Shown piece by piece: positions 35,749 through 43,729 of a DNA stretch of 64,000 nt. Source of the stretch: CAVPOO01 sp963707015 (lineage in GTDB: Bacteria > Pseudomonadota > Gammaproteobacteria > Thiohalobacterales > Thiohalobacteraceae); contig CAVPOO010000014.1 in assembly GCA_963707015.1 (NCBI GenBank), positions 62,001 to 126,000 of the forward strand, given 5' to 3'. The notes below the pieces were generated by a model. That model was given only the letters and a program-made list of their open reading frames with translations. It had not been told where the DNA came from and made no database searches. The stretch's first letter is position 1. Each line of letters opens with the position of its first letter. The translations under genes were made by a program, and so were the position numbers.

Positions 35749-35789
35749 TGTACAAAAAAGCTTGACACGAGTTGTACATCTCCTATACT
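35749..35789 (+). promoter_or_regulatory. Promoter of the FAS1 gene with 11-bp-spaced TGTACA-like boxes
   Basis: TTGACA (35762-35767) and TATACT (35784-35789) have a 16-bp spacer, a strong sigma-70 promoter. A perfect TGTACA (35773-35778) sits in the spacer so that TTGACA, TGTACA and TATACT fall at exactly 11-bp steps; a further TGTACA is at 35749-35754. The regulator could bind a three-repeat operator that masks both promoter boxes. Confidence 0.7.
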
Positions 35790-35922
35790 TCGTCATGCCG
35801 CGCCTGGCCCGAGAGGTCTGGCTTCGGCGCTAGTTCAGGGTTGGGAAAATTCTCTACATGATTGGATTTCAGATAAATTTTCTCATCCTCTTCGCAGTCT
35901 CACCACCATGGAGGATTGACAC

Positions 35923-36549
35923 GTGAAAGTAACAGACACCTTTGACGAATTGAACGCCGGAGCCGGCTCGATCAGATCGATGCTCACCCTGCTGCTGCTG
36001 GCAACCGTGGCTTTGATTATTTCGTCACCTGCGGGTGCCGGCGATCGGTACTATAAGTCCTCGGAGCTTTCCAATGCGCTTGAAGCAGAGGGTTTTCAGA
36101 CACTCAGGCTTGCGCTGGACCTGACAGGACTGCTCCCGGTGCTCGACAGCAATCGAGTGACACTGTTTGCGCCGACCAATGACGTTTTCGACGCCACGGC
36201 AGAGGCACTCGGTTGCACTGACGCCTTGGATCTCGCCACGCGGCTCATCAATATACCAACGGGGGACGGCAGCAATGCCTTAGCAGACGTGCTGTCCTAC
36301 CATGCGGTACTGCGCGTGATCAGAACCAATAAGAAGCTTTTGAAATCCAGCCCGCTTCACACCGCGAGCAGCGGTACAGTAACCACCGGCGTAAACAGCA
36401 AGGGGCTGTTCGTGAAAGGCGAGGTAAACGAGACGCCGAGCAGTATTACGGTTGACGGTATCCGTGGACATCGTTGGGTGATCTACCCAATCGACAGCAT
36501 ATTGTTGCCGTTTGCGCCTCCCGCAGACCTCTGCACCAGCAGCAGCTAG
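35923..36549 (+). CDS. Secreted fasciclin (FAS1) domain protein
   Basis: A 208-residue protein starting at GTG with GGAGG about 8 nt upstream. The signal region is LTLLLLATVALIISSPAGAGD. A single FAS1 domain follows: VTLFAPTNDVFDA (the H1-type motif F-A-P-T-N-x-A/V-F), then LADVLSYHAVLRVI (the Y-H box) and the last strand TVDGIRGHRWVIYPIDSILLP (H2-type V-I-x-x-I-D-x-V/I-L-L-P). FAS1 domains mediate surface adhesion or ligand binding. A strong TGTACA-bearing promoter 135 bp upstream ties it to the MerR/B12 regulator; a long hairpin follows the stop. Confidence 0.92.
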   Translation: MKVTDTFDELNAGAGSIRSMLTLLLLATVALIISSPAGAGDRYYKSSELSNALEAEGFQTLRLALDLTGLLPVLDSNRVTLFAPTNDVFDATAEALGCTDALDLATRLINIPTGDGSNALADVLSYHAVLRVIRTNKKLLKSSPLHTASSGTVTTGVNSKGLFVKGEVNETPSSITVDGIRGHRWVIYPIDSILLPFAPPADLCTSSS

Positions 36550-36563
36550 GTGGTTCTGGATTC

Positions 36564-36606
36564 GTCAGCACCGGCTGGAGTGCAGCGCACTTCTGCCGGT
36601 GCTGAC
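36564..36606 (+). terminator. Long hairpin after the FAS1 gene
   Basis: GTCAGCACCGGC pairs perfectly with GCCGGTGCTGAC (12 bp), and inside, after a 3x3 loop, AGTGC pairs with GCACT. It begins 15 bp after the stop. There is no T-run, so it may be a stabilising or Rho-related structure instead of a classical terminator. Confidence 0.5.
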
Positions 36607-36694
36607 GCCCTCAGCCCGACGCGAAGTTGACCACATGTAAACCCATCCTTTCGCACGTCACGGCGTGATTCCTGTGATAACGAGGTCCTCGCAA

Positions 36695-36733
36695 GTGTGC
36701 CGCGCCAACACATCCGGGGGCGTCGCGGCACAC
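36695..36733. repeat. Second intergenic hairpin downstream of the FAS1 gene
   Basis: GTGTGCCGCG pairs perfectly with CGCGGCACAC (10 bp, 19-nt loop). The interval 36550-37120 holds no gene apart from these hairpins and probably carries the promoter of the following lipocalin gene. Confidence 0.45.
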
Positions 36734-37120
36734 CCTGCGTGACTCACCCACCTTGCATCTATTGGGGAACTGCCTGGGTGAGTGCCATTCGGGTCAAAAT
36801 ACAGTTTCTGCTAAGATAGCGTTGCGCTGTCACTGTGACTATCCGGTAACCGGTGACGCATGCCAGATTTCACCGAGGGGCTGGATAGTTGCAAAAAACC
36901 CGCTTCAGTTTCGGCAGGTACTTCATGAGCCGCACGCGCGACAGTGAGCTGAATCCGTTTCAGGCAGACAGGCGTGCAGACCCCGCGGGTGACGGCTGGT
37001 CAAGCGCCGCCTCCGGGGCCACAGGGCAGATCCGCCCGCGCGTCAGAGCACAGGTGCCGTATACGGCGCCAGTTGTCGGTACCGAACAGCGTCAATACAT
37101 GGACCGCCAACTTATTCCGG

Positions 37121-37687
37121 ATGAAGTCATGGGGGTCGGTGAGCCGACACAATCGCTATGATGTGTCAGCGACCCGTTTTGGCTTGCTGATCTTCGTTTG
37201 TCTCATCCTGGCGTCGTGTACGGGCATACCCTCCAACGTCCAGCCCGTCGACAATTTTGAGCTCAACAGGTATCTCGGTACCTGGTATGAAATCGCACGG
37301 CTGGACCATTCCTTCGAGCGGGGGCTTTCAAATGTTTCGGCCAGCTATTCGTTACGAGACGATGGCGGTGTAACAGTCGTCAATAAGGGCTTCAAGGCGG
37401 ATAACAATGAGTGGAAAGAAGCGATCGGCAAGGCCTACTTTATGTCCGACCCGGACATAGGCCGGCTGAAGGTGTCTTTCTTTGGCCCCTTTTATGGGGG
37501 CTACAACATCATCGAGCTGGATCATGAGAACTATCAATATGCCCTGATTTGTGGGCCGGACAGGTCCTATCTCTGGATCTTGTCGAGGACGAAGAAAATG
37601 GACCATGCCATTCTCGACAGGCTCGTCAGCAAGGCAAGCAGTCTGGGTTTCGATACAGAGAAACTGATTCTTGTCAGCCAGGACTGA
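37121..37687 (+). CDS. blc: Second lipocalin lipoprotein (Blc-like)
   Basis: A protein of about 188 residues with a lipoprotein signal (RFGLLIFVCLILASC) and the lipocalin motif LNRYLGTWYEIARLDHSFERGL. Strands follow, then SFFGPFYGGYNIIELD and the terminal YLWILSRTKKMDHAILDRL helix, as in E. coli Blc. It would bind lysophospholipids or fatty acids at the outer membrane. The start is ATG 37121, or GTG 37139 behind a GGGGG. It lacks a TGTACA box, so it may be regulated independently of the operon copy, from which it differs considerably. Confidence 0.9.
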   Translation: MKSWGSVSRHNRYDVSATRFGLLIFVCLILASCTGIPSNVQPVDNFELNRYLGTWYEIARLDHSFERGLSNVSASYSLRDDGGVTVVNKGFKADNNEWKEAIGKAYFMSDPDIGRLKVSFFGPFYGGYNIIELDHENYQYALICGPDRSYLWILSRTKKMDHAILDRLVSKASSLGFDTEKLILVSQD

Positions 37688-37893
37688 AAGCGGTACCCAT
37701 GTGTTGTTGAATTCCCCGGCGCCAGGCAAGGCCGGTCAAGCAGGGCGCCCGTGTGTGCGGAAAAAAACAAGCCGTCTATGCGGCGGGTTCGTATATCAGC
37801 CGGAACTGTGATCTGACGGGGTTTCCAAGACAAGGCCCCAGGGCGGCACCCCGAGGCCTGTCGATCTTGATTAAACGGGCTTGCAGCGTTGGC

Positions 37894-38598
37894 CTACTGT
37901 ACTTCTTCTATTGTTGGCTTAACGTCATCCCTTATGGCGCCATCCTGAAAGATGCTGCAGTACGGGTCCCGATCGATGTTCACCTTCTCGAGTTTCACCG
38001 GGAAACCCAGAATAACCGCGGTGAAGTTGCACTGCCAGTACTCCGGCGTCACGCTTGAGGTGTGCGTCGTGCAGTCAATCTCCAGGGGCAGACTCAGACC
38101 AGGAGCCGTGGCGTCCAATTCGATTTGGATAGCGCTGATTTCACCCGACAGCCGGGCGCCATTGGGGGAAGGATACTTTGCCCCCTTGGTGCTGATCGCA
38201 GATCCCGTAAACCCCTGCATGGTGTACGGGCCAGCAACGTTGGTCACCTTTCCGTTTGCGTCGTAGACGGACTGCTCGCCATGTCCAAACTTGTTATTGC
38301 GTTTCGTCAGTTTTCCAGTCTTCTTGGCACTGTACACCAGACGGACCGGGGGGCCGTAACCGTTCATGTCATCCCCATTAGGCGGTACCTCCATGCTTTT
38401 CAGCATGGAATCCCCCAACGACAGCGAATTTCCTCCCGTGAGATTGGCGAGTGCGCCATCCCGCATAAGGTACTCGATACCGTATTTCCAGTCGTCAGCA
38501 ACCGGCTTGTAACACACCGCTTTGTCGCCCGCATGGGCCGCACCGAACGGCAGCGCGGCGCCCAGGCTCAGGGCGACGGTGGCGCTCAGGCTGATCAA
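37894..38598 (-). CDS. Exported hypothetical protein; start region disrupted in an A8 tract
   Basis: A protein of about 234 residues with a signal peptide (LSATVALSLGAALPFGAAHAGD). The mature part starts AVCYKPVADDWKYGIEYLM and continues with KKTGKLTKRNNKFGHGEQSVYD; a Cys pair lies near the end. No family is recognised. As read, the frame can only start at TTG 38598. An ATG at 38624 with AGGAG 10 nt upstream enters the same protein (MKKKCETTRLISLSA) if the A8 run at 38614-38621 is A9; with A8 it gives a 9-codon dead end. A homopolymer error or phase-variable tract is likely. Confidence 0.7.
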   Translation of the reverse strand: MISLSATVALSLGAALPFGAAHAGDKAVCYKPVADDWKYGIEYLMRDGALANLTGGNSLSLGDSMLKSMEVPPNGDDMNGYGPPVRLVYSAKKTGKLTKRNNKFGHGEQSVYDANGKVTNVAGPYTMQGFTGSAISTKGAKYPSPNGARLSGEISAIQIELDATAPGLSLPLEIDCTTHTSSVTPEYWQCNFTAVILGFPVKLEKVNIDRDPYCSIFQDGAIRDDVKPTIEEVQ

Positions 38599-39436
38599 AC
38601 GGGTCGTTTCGCATTTTTTTTCATCTATCTCAGGCTCCTAAATTGTCATTGATTTTCATTTTCTGATTGTTTTAAGAAGCGCGGTGCAGCACAGCTCCCG
38701 CGGTCTGTCCGCAGGGGTGTACCCACACCTTGCTTCGTCGCCATGAGATCGCAGGATGCTCCCGGCGTCGGGCGCCTGCGGCAAAGCGAAAAACCAGGAC
38801 GGTCTCCGCCCCGAATTCCCCAAATGGCCGGTGCGCCTCGGGAGCCTGCCCCCTGCGTCTCTGACGGCTCTTGTGGTTGTTGATTGCTTCCTGGATCACG
38901 CGGAAACCTTGAGATTGGCTCGCCGCACCGGATGGGCCCACATCTATCCCTGAAGCCCTCGTAAAGGGTAGAACATTTCGCCAAGGGGTCAAGTCGAAGC
39001 AAACGGCTGAGCCGGCAATCGTTCGTCTGGTTCCCGCGGCAGGACGCGGTATGACAAGGTTTGTGCTTCTGCAACAGAGGGTTTTCTCGCAATGCTCACC
39101 TATTCTGTTTAGACACGATCCAGTCCGGGAAACAGCCGTGTAGCGAACACTTCACCCGGTCGTCGCATCACACCAGCCACGTCGTCCGCCTACAGACCAG
39201 CGGCTACCCGAGTCGGTGAATACGCACGTTGATTTACGGTCCACTGAAACTTCCGCGCTCTCCGTGCACGGCGCGACTCGATGACGCTGCGTTTCGAGGT
39301 TCGGCAGCCGCGGCTGGAACTGATCGGGAACTGAGCGGAACTGGGGCCTGACTCTATTGCGGCTCGTGGCGGAGGCCGCGCTTGATGCTGTGGCAGCACA
39401 AGCGATTGGGTTCAATGTAAGCAAGAAAGAAATAAA

Positions 39437-39458
39437 ACGGCGACCCGAAGGCCGCCGT
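39437..39458 (-). terminator. Terminator-like hairpin with T-run on the minus strand
   Basis: ACGGCG pairs with CGCCGT, plus CC/GG nearer the loop with one mismatch, around a CGAA tetraloop. On the minus strand it is followed by TTTTATTTCTTTC. No minus-strand gene is recognised to its right, so it may be a leftover of a lost gene. Confidence 0.5.
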
Positions 39459-39503
39459 CTGGAGGAGTCGACCAGAAAATGATGGTCAATTACAGGCTAT
39501 CAC

Positions 39504-39557
39504 GTTGGATCCCTCGCCAATATGGGTAGCTCTACCCATATTGGCGAGGGATCCAAC
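39504..39557. repeat. 26-bp perfect inverted repeat (near-zero loop)
   Basis: GTTGGATCCCTCGCCAATAT plus GGGTAG at 39504-39529 is followed, after two bases, by its exact reverse complement at 39532-39557. Such a perfect near-loopless palindrome is unstable in vivo and rare. It may be a mobile-element end-to-end junction or a fold-back assembly artefact. Confidence 0.85.
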
Positions 39558-39987
39558 CAACCCGATCAGGCCGGAAGCGAAGCGGCGGACGGCAGCCACA
39601 ACTTGTCGATACGTAAGACTACCCGCACCGCAACGCACTGCGTCCGGCGCTGGTCGGAAGCACTTTGCGTATCAAAGCAGATTGACGGATAGACGTGGAC
39701 TTGGCCACCGCGAAGGCTTTTCCCGGCAACGAGAGTCGACTTGCCCAGCGTGTGGGCGAGCGCGGTGAATACGAAGCGAACACTATCCGGCGTTCGAGCC
39801 GACGGCTGAGACCCACTATGGGTCGTCTATCTCCGTGGCCGGCGACCCAAGCTTTAATTTTTAGGAATTCGAGGATCCTGCATGAAAACAAATGGATATG
39901 GATGCCCATGTCCCGATGCAGAATTCATTCTGGTTTTCAGGTCAGGAATGGTATAAATGATGCCTCGTTCTTATGAGGATTCATACA

Positions 39988-41031
39988 ATGAAAAGGCACT
40001 GGTTTGTCTCGTTATATGCCCTGGTGGCGCTGACCGGCACGGTTTTCGCCGCCGATGGGCAATGGCAGGCGCTACCTGAGACCGCTCCTGCGCCAGCCGA
40101 CAACCCGACCACTGAGGCCCGGGTCACACTGGGCAAGATGCTGTATTTCGATACCCGCTTCTCCTCCACCGGCACGGTGTCCTGCTTCTCCTGTCACAAC
40201 GTCATGGAAGGCGGCGACGATCACAGGCCTACCTCTATTGGTGTACACGGGCAGATCGGCGGGCGTAATGCCCCGACCGTCTGGAACGCGGCCTTCCATT
40301 CGGTTCAGTTCTGGGACGGTCGTGCGCCCACGCTGGAGGAGCAGTCCAAGGGTCCGCCGACGAACCCCATCGAAATGGGCATGAAGGACCTGGATGCCAC
40401 TATCGACCGCGTTCGCAGCATTCCGGGTTACCGGTCCTACTTCGAGGCCGCCTTCGGCGCAGGCGATGTCATCACCATCGACAACGCCGCGCGGGCCGTC
40501 GCCGCCTACGAGCGTACCCTGATCACGCCCAATAGTCCCTATGACCGCTACGTCAAGGGCGACAAGCAGGCTATGAGTGCCCAGCAGGTGCGGGGTATGG
40601 AAACCTTCGCCGCACTGGGCTGCACGGCTTGCCACTCAGGTCCTGCGTTCAACGGCGCCGCCAGTCTCCCGATCGGGCAGGGCCTGTTCATGAAATTCCC
40701 GACTTTCCCTGGCAGCGATTACGACACTCGCTACAAGCTGACGGAGGATCCGGGACGCTACAACGTCACCGAGAAGGATGCCGACAGAAACCTGTGGCGG
40801 GTGCCGACGTTGCGCAACCTCACCTATACCGCACCCTATTTCCACAACGGTTCGGTCGCTGGCCTCGCGGAGGCGGTGCGGGTGATGGGCAGGACCCAGC
40901 TCGGCAAGGACCTGAGCGATGCCCAGGTCAAGGATATCGTCGCCTTCCTCAGCGCACTGGATGGCGAATTTCCACAGCAAACCATGCCCAGGCTGCCGGC
41001 AACGCCCGGCGACTTGTTGACCGGTAACTAG
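39988..41031 (+). CDS. Di-heme cytochrome c peroxidase
   Basis: A protein of about 347 residues with a signal peptide (FVSLYALVALTGTVFAA). Two heme c sites are visible: CFSCH at about 58-62 and CTACH at about 212-216; downstream, PTLRNLTYTAPYFHNGSV is the conserved peroxidase block with the distal heme ligand region, and GPAFNGA follows the second heme. The family (CcpA/MauG) reduces periplasmic hydrogen peroxide using electrons from c-type cytochromes. The start at 39988 follows GAGG at 8 nt spacing. It is monocistronic, and converges with the lipoprotein/M48 cluster over a REP-like hairpin. Confidence 0.95.
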   Translation: MKRHWFVSLYALVALTGTVFAADGQWQALPETAPAPADNPTTEARVTLGKMLYFDTRFSSTGTVSCFSCHNVMEGGDDHRPTSIGVHGQIGGRNAPTVWNAAFHSVQFWDGRAPTLEEQSKGPPTNPIEMGMKDLDATIDRVRSIPGYRSYFEAAFGAGDVITIDNAARAVAAYERTLITPNSPYDRYVKGDKQAMSAQQVRGMETFAALGCTACHSGPAFNGAASLPIGQGLFMKFPTFPGSDYDTRYKLTEDPGRYNVTEKDADRNLWRVPTLRNLTYTAPYFHNGSVAGLAEAVRVMGRTQLGKDLSDAQVKDIVAFLSALDGEFPQQTMPRLPATPGDLLTGN

Positions 41032-41040
41032 GGAACCGAT

Positions 41041-41085
41041 GGGGTCGGTGACAGATAAAAATGATGGCGGTTTGTTGCCGGCCCC
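41041..41085. repeat. REP-like hairpin, imperfect copy
   Basis: GGGGTCGGTGACA (41041-41053) can pair along its whole length with TGTTGCCGGCCCC (41073-41085) if three G-U wobbles are allowed. It sits between convergent stop codons and could terminate both. It is clearly related to the perfect copy at 43672-43720. Confidence 0.6.
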
Positions 41086-41098
41086 TTTGTTGTCTTTT

Positions 41099-41653
41099 TC
41101 AGCTCGCTCGAAAAGAGGTGGCGACCGACTCGAACACCGGCCGGTCACGCTCGAAGTAGTGCAGGGTGGGCGCGCGGTAGGTCAGCAAATAGAAGCCGCG
41201 TTCGTCGACGAAGCCGCGAATCAGCAGCTCCATGCGCAGGCCCTCTTCGGTTTTGAACCGGAGATGCAGTGCAAAACCGGTCTGTCCGCCGATCTCAACC
41301 GGCGCATTGCTGAGTACCTCCAGACTGGGTAATTTCTGCTCCGCGGTGGCTCTGATCTCGGCAATCGTCAGGTCGGCAAGTTCGGAGGGCAGCATGCCGG
41401 GTGACGACGTCCTCTTCAGGTTTTCGAAGCCCTTGTCGTGCGCCCGGTACTCGATGAGGATGCGCTGCAGGTCAGGGCCATCTCTGGACAGCAGGACGGT
41501 GTCGTCTTTCTCGAACCGTACCCAGCCGGCGGGCAGGCTGACATGGTAATGCGCGCCACGGTACTGCGTGTCGGCGCTGTCGATCCTGACCCAGTTGGCC
41601 GCGCAGCCAGCCAGCATGCCGACCAGAAGCATCATGAGCAGTTTGTATGGCAT
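41099..41653 (-). CDS. Lipoprotein of unknown function, third gene of the M48 cluster
   Basis: A protein of 184 residues (GTG 41662 would add three). The signal MPYKLLMMLLVGMLAGC ends in a lipobox cysteine. The mature protein looks like a small sensor or PsbP-like sandwich: YHVSLPAGWVRFEKDDTVLLS, then ILIEYRAHDKGFENL, LEVLSNAPVEIGGQTGFAL and GFVDERGFYLLTYRAPTLHYF. It lies just 9 bp from the M48 protease stop, so the two are co-transcribed. No activity is known. Confidence 0.78.
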   Translation of the reverse strand: MPYKLLMMLLVGMLAGCAANWVRIDSADTQYRGAHYHVSLPAGWVRFEKDDTVLLSRDGPDLQRILIEYRAHDKGFENLKRTSSPGMLPSELADLTIAEIRATAEQKLPSLEVLSNAPVEIGGQTGFALHLRFKTEEGLRMELLIRGFVDERGFYLLTYRAPTLHYFERDRPVFESVATSFRAS

Positions 41654-41662
41654 CGCGGTCAC

Positions 41663-42796
41663 TCAGTTCTTTCTCAGGGAAGACCTGTACAGTTCGATGT
41701 AACCCTTGTCCGGCGCGTCAGGACGCAGCTCCAGATAGCGCCTGAAGAAGGATTCGGCCTGTTCCGGCCGGTCGCTTTTCATGTAGTGTAAGCCCAGCGC
41801 GCGGTACGTGGGGGCAAACGCGGGCGCCAGCCGCAAGGCCGCCTGATAGGCGTTCGCGGCCCGTTCGCTGTCGCCCTCTTCACCGCGCAGGCGGTAGGCC
41901 TCGCCCAGGTAGAACCTCGCCGACGGCGGATAGCGGGTAAACGCATCGTCGCGTTCGAGTATCAGGAGCACGCTCTGGTACTGGCCGAGCTCGAGATAGT
42001 CCTGCAACAGCTCCAGCTGCAGCTTTTCCAGCTGCTCGCGGTAGGTCTGCTCACCCCGGTTTCGATTCGCTCCCCCACTTTGGCGTACTAACTGGCTGAA
42101 GCTCTGGATACGTTCCTGCAGTCTGGGGTGGGTTGAGAAGAAGTAAGGCTCATCGATATCGAGCGCGTCCACCTCGGCCAACAGGTACTCGAAGGTCACG
42201 GGCGCCTGGCTGACATCGTAGCCGGCCGCCCGCAGCCGCTCGAAGCCGTCCACGTCCGCCTCGCGCTCGAGGTCCTTGGAATACCCGTACATCGAGGATA
42301 TAGCTACCAGGTCGCCGAGCAGCGGTATGCCGGTCACCACTCCGAAGCCGGTCGAGAAGGCGGTGGAGCTCTTGACGTTGCGCTGCTGCTGCCAACTGTG
42401 CTTGTGCGTGAAATGCACACCCTCGTGGGCCAGAACGGTGGCCAGCTGGGCCTCGTTGTCCAGACGCGCGAGCATGCCGGTATTGATGTAGATACTGCCG
42501 TTGGGCAGGGCAAAGGCGTTCAGACTGGGTGAATCGAGGATCCTGACACGGATGGTGTCTGCGTATTCGGGGTACAGCTTGCGCATGATGCCTGCAACGT
42601 AGGCCTGCAGCGCGGCATCCTCATACAGGTAATCCGCATTCACCATCTGCTGGTCCAGCTCCTGCGCCGTGTGCCACAGGCGGCGCTCCTCGGCCGTGAG
42701 GCCGGCGGCACCCTGGGCGCCTGTCATGGGCGCGATCGGCGCCGCCTGGCAGCCGGTCAGCGAGAGAACACCCATCAGCACAGCCAGACGCCGCAT
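41663..42796 (-). CDS. M48-family metalloprotease lipoprotein with C-terminal TPR
   Basis: A 377-residue protein. The lipoprotein signal (LAVLMGVLSLTGC) is followed by the M48 catalytic part: LNAFALPNGSIYINTGML, then the zinc site VLAHEGVHFTHKHS (HExxH; about residues 124-137), and a glutamate in EREADVDG. The last third is TPR-like (LGEAYRLRGEEGDSERAANAYQAAL, ALGLHYMKSDRPEQAESFF). The architecture resembles BepA/LoiP-type periplasmic proteases of outer-membrane quality control. It follows the frameshifted lipoprotein gene by 3 bp and is followed by another lipoprotein gene. Confidence 0.92.
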   Translation of the reverse strand: MRRLAVLMGVLSLTGCQAAPIAPMTGAQGAAGLTAEERRLWHTAQELDQQMVNADYLYEDAALQAYVAGIMRKLYPEYADTIRVRILDSPSLNAFALPNGSIYINTGMLARLDNEAQLATVLAHEGVHFTHKHSWQQQRNVKSSTAFSTGFGVVTGIPLLGDLVAISSMYGYSKDLEREADVDGFERLRAAGYDVSQAPVTFEYLLAEVDALDIDEPYFFSTHPRLQERIQSFSQLVRQSGGANRNRGEQTYREQLEKLQLELLQDYLELGQYQSVLLILERDDAFTRYPPSARFYLGEAYRLRGEEGDSERAANAYQAALRLAPAFAPTYRALGLHYMKSDRPEQAESFFRRYLELRPDAPDKGYIELYRSSLRKN

Positions 42797-42799
42797 CTG

Positions 42800-43568
42800 T
42801 CACTGGCCGGCTGGCGAGCCGTCCCCGACGGTCCGCAGGCCGGGGTAGCCCTGCATGAGTTCGCGGGCCAGCGCCAGGCAGGAGCCAGGGTCCCGCAGGT
42901 CCGTGCCCCCGCTCGCGACCTTGTAGTTCAGCCACAGCAGATCGCCGGTGTCAAAGTCCACGAGTCCGCCGAGCAGCACGGAGTGGCCAAGCGGAACCAT
43001 GACACCAAACACCGCACCGACCACTGCCGTGGCCTTGCGTCCCGCCGAGGAGACGACGTCTTCGCCGACGATCACCAGACCGGCGTCGATGCCGTACCTG
43101 GTTTTCAGAAAACGCAGTTGATTGCCCAGCGTATAGTCGAAATGCGTCAGCCTTGAAGTGCCAGGCCGAATTGGCCGGCAGCGTCGCCCACATCGCGTTA
43201 TTCGCCACCAGGTTAAACAGTGCCAGGTGTTCCTTGATGATTTCGCGTTCCTCGGCGGTGAGCGCGGATGTATCGACCTCGCGCGTCACGCAGCACTTCC
43301 CCCGCGGATCCTTGGAGACCAGCATCGCCGCGCGGATATTGTCTTCGGCGCTGCGACTCCACTCGGGCACCTGTTCCTTCACACCGCCCGCCGACATCTC
43401 GTAGACGTCCACGTCCACCGGGAGCAGCACAACCTGCTCGAGCGGTCGGGCAGCCGCATCGCGCTGCAGGCTGTGGTGCACCTTCGCCGTGGGTCCTGTG
43501 GTACAGCCCGCCACCGTCAGCGCCATCAGCAACAGCCACACAGCCCCGGCGTGGTAGTCCCTGTGCAT
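42800..43568 (-). pseudogene. Lipoprotein of unknown function, frameshifted near 43.15 kb
   Basis: The 5' frame starts at ATG 43568 with a lipoprotein signal (WLLLMALTVAGC) and reads LEQVVLLPVDVDVYEMSAGG, then REIIKEHLALFNLVANNAMW, to SAWHFK. It then degenerates into Arg-rich nonsense. In the neighbouring frame sense returns as THFDYTLGNQLRFLKTRYG, GLVIVGEDVVSSAGRKATAV, VLLGGLVDFDTGDLLWLNY, and ends at 42800. The join, near 43145-43155, needs a one-base change and gives a protein of about 255 residues. It is the first gene of a three-gene unit with the M48 protease and another lipoprotein. Confidence 0.75.
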
Positions 43569-43671
43569 GTCCCTGTCTCGCTTTACGCTCTTCACGGCAC
43601 GCCGATTGAAGCGCGAGCAACGCACGGTGTCAAACTGCATTCAGAGCTAACGAAACTGAAGGGCTGGAATT

Positions 43672-43720
43672 AAGGGGTCGGTGACAAATGATAATGATTG
43701 CGATTTGTCACCGACCCCTT
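43672..43720. repeat. REP-like hairpin, perfect 18-bp stem
   Basis: AAGGGGTCGGTGACAAAT (43672-43689) and its exact complement (43703-43720) enclose a 13-nt loop. It lies right after the stop of the 43730-45022 gene and before the 5' end of the lipoprotein cluster. It can serve as a terminator for the former, and is the full form of the copy at 41.04 kb. Confidence 0.85.
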
Positions 43721-43729
43721 TTAGGCGGT

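Larger units (their letters stand above)
38625..39987. other. 1.36-kb stretch without a gene
   Basis: All frames are short and none has a domain or ribosome site. It contains the terminator-like hairpin at 39437-39458 and the 26-bp perfect inverted repeat at 39504-39557. The density of small, Arg/Ser-rich accidental frames and the lone hairpins fit a remnant of mobile or decayed DNA. Confidence 0.5.
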
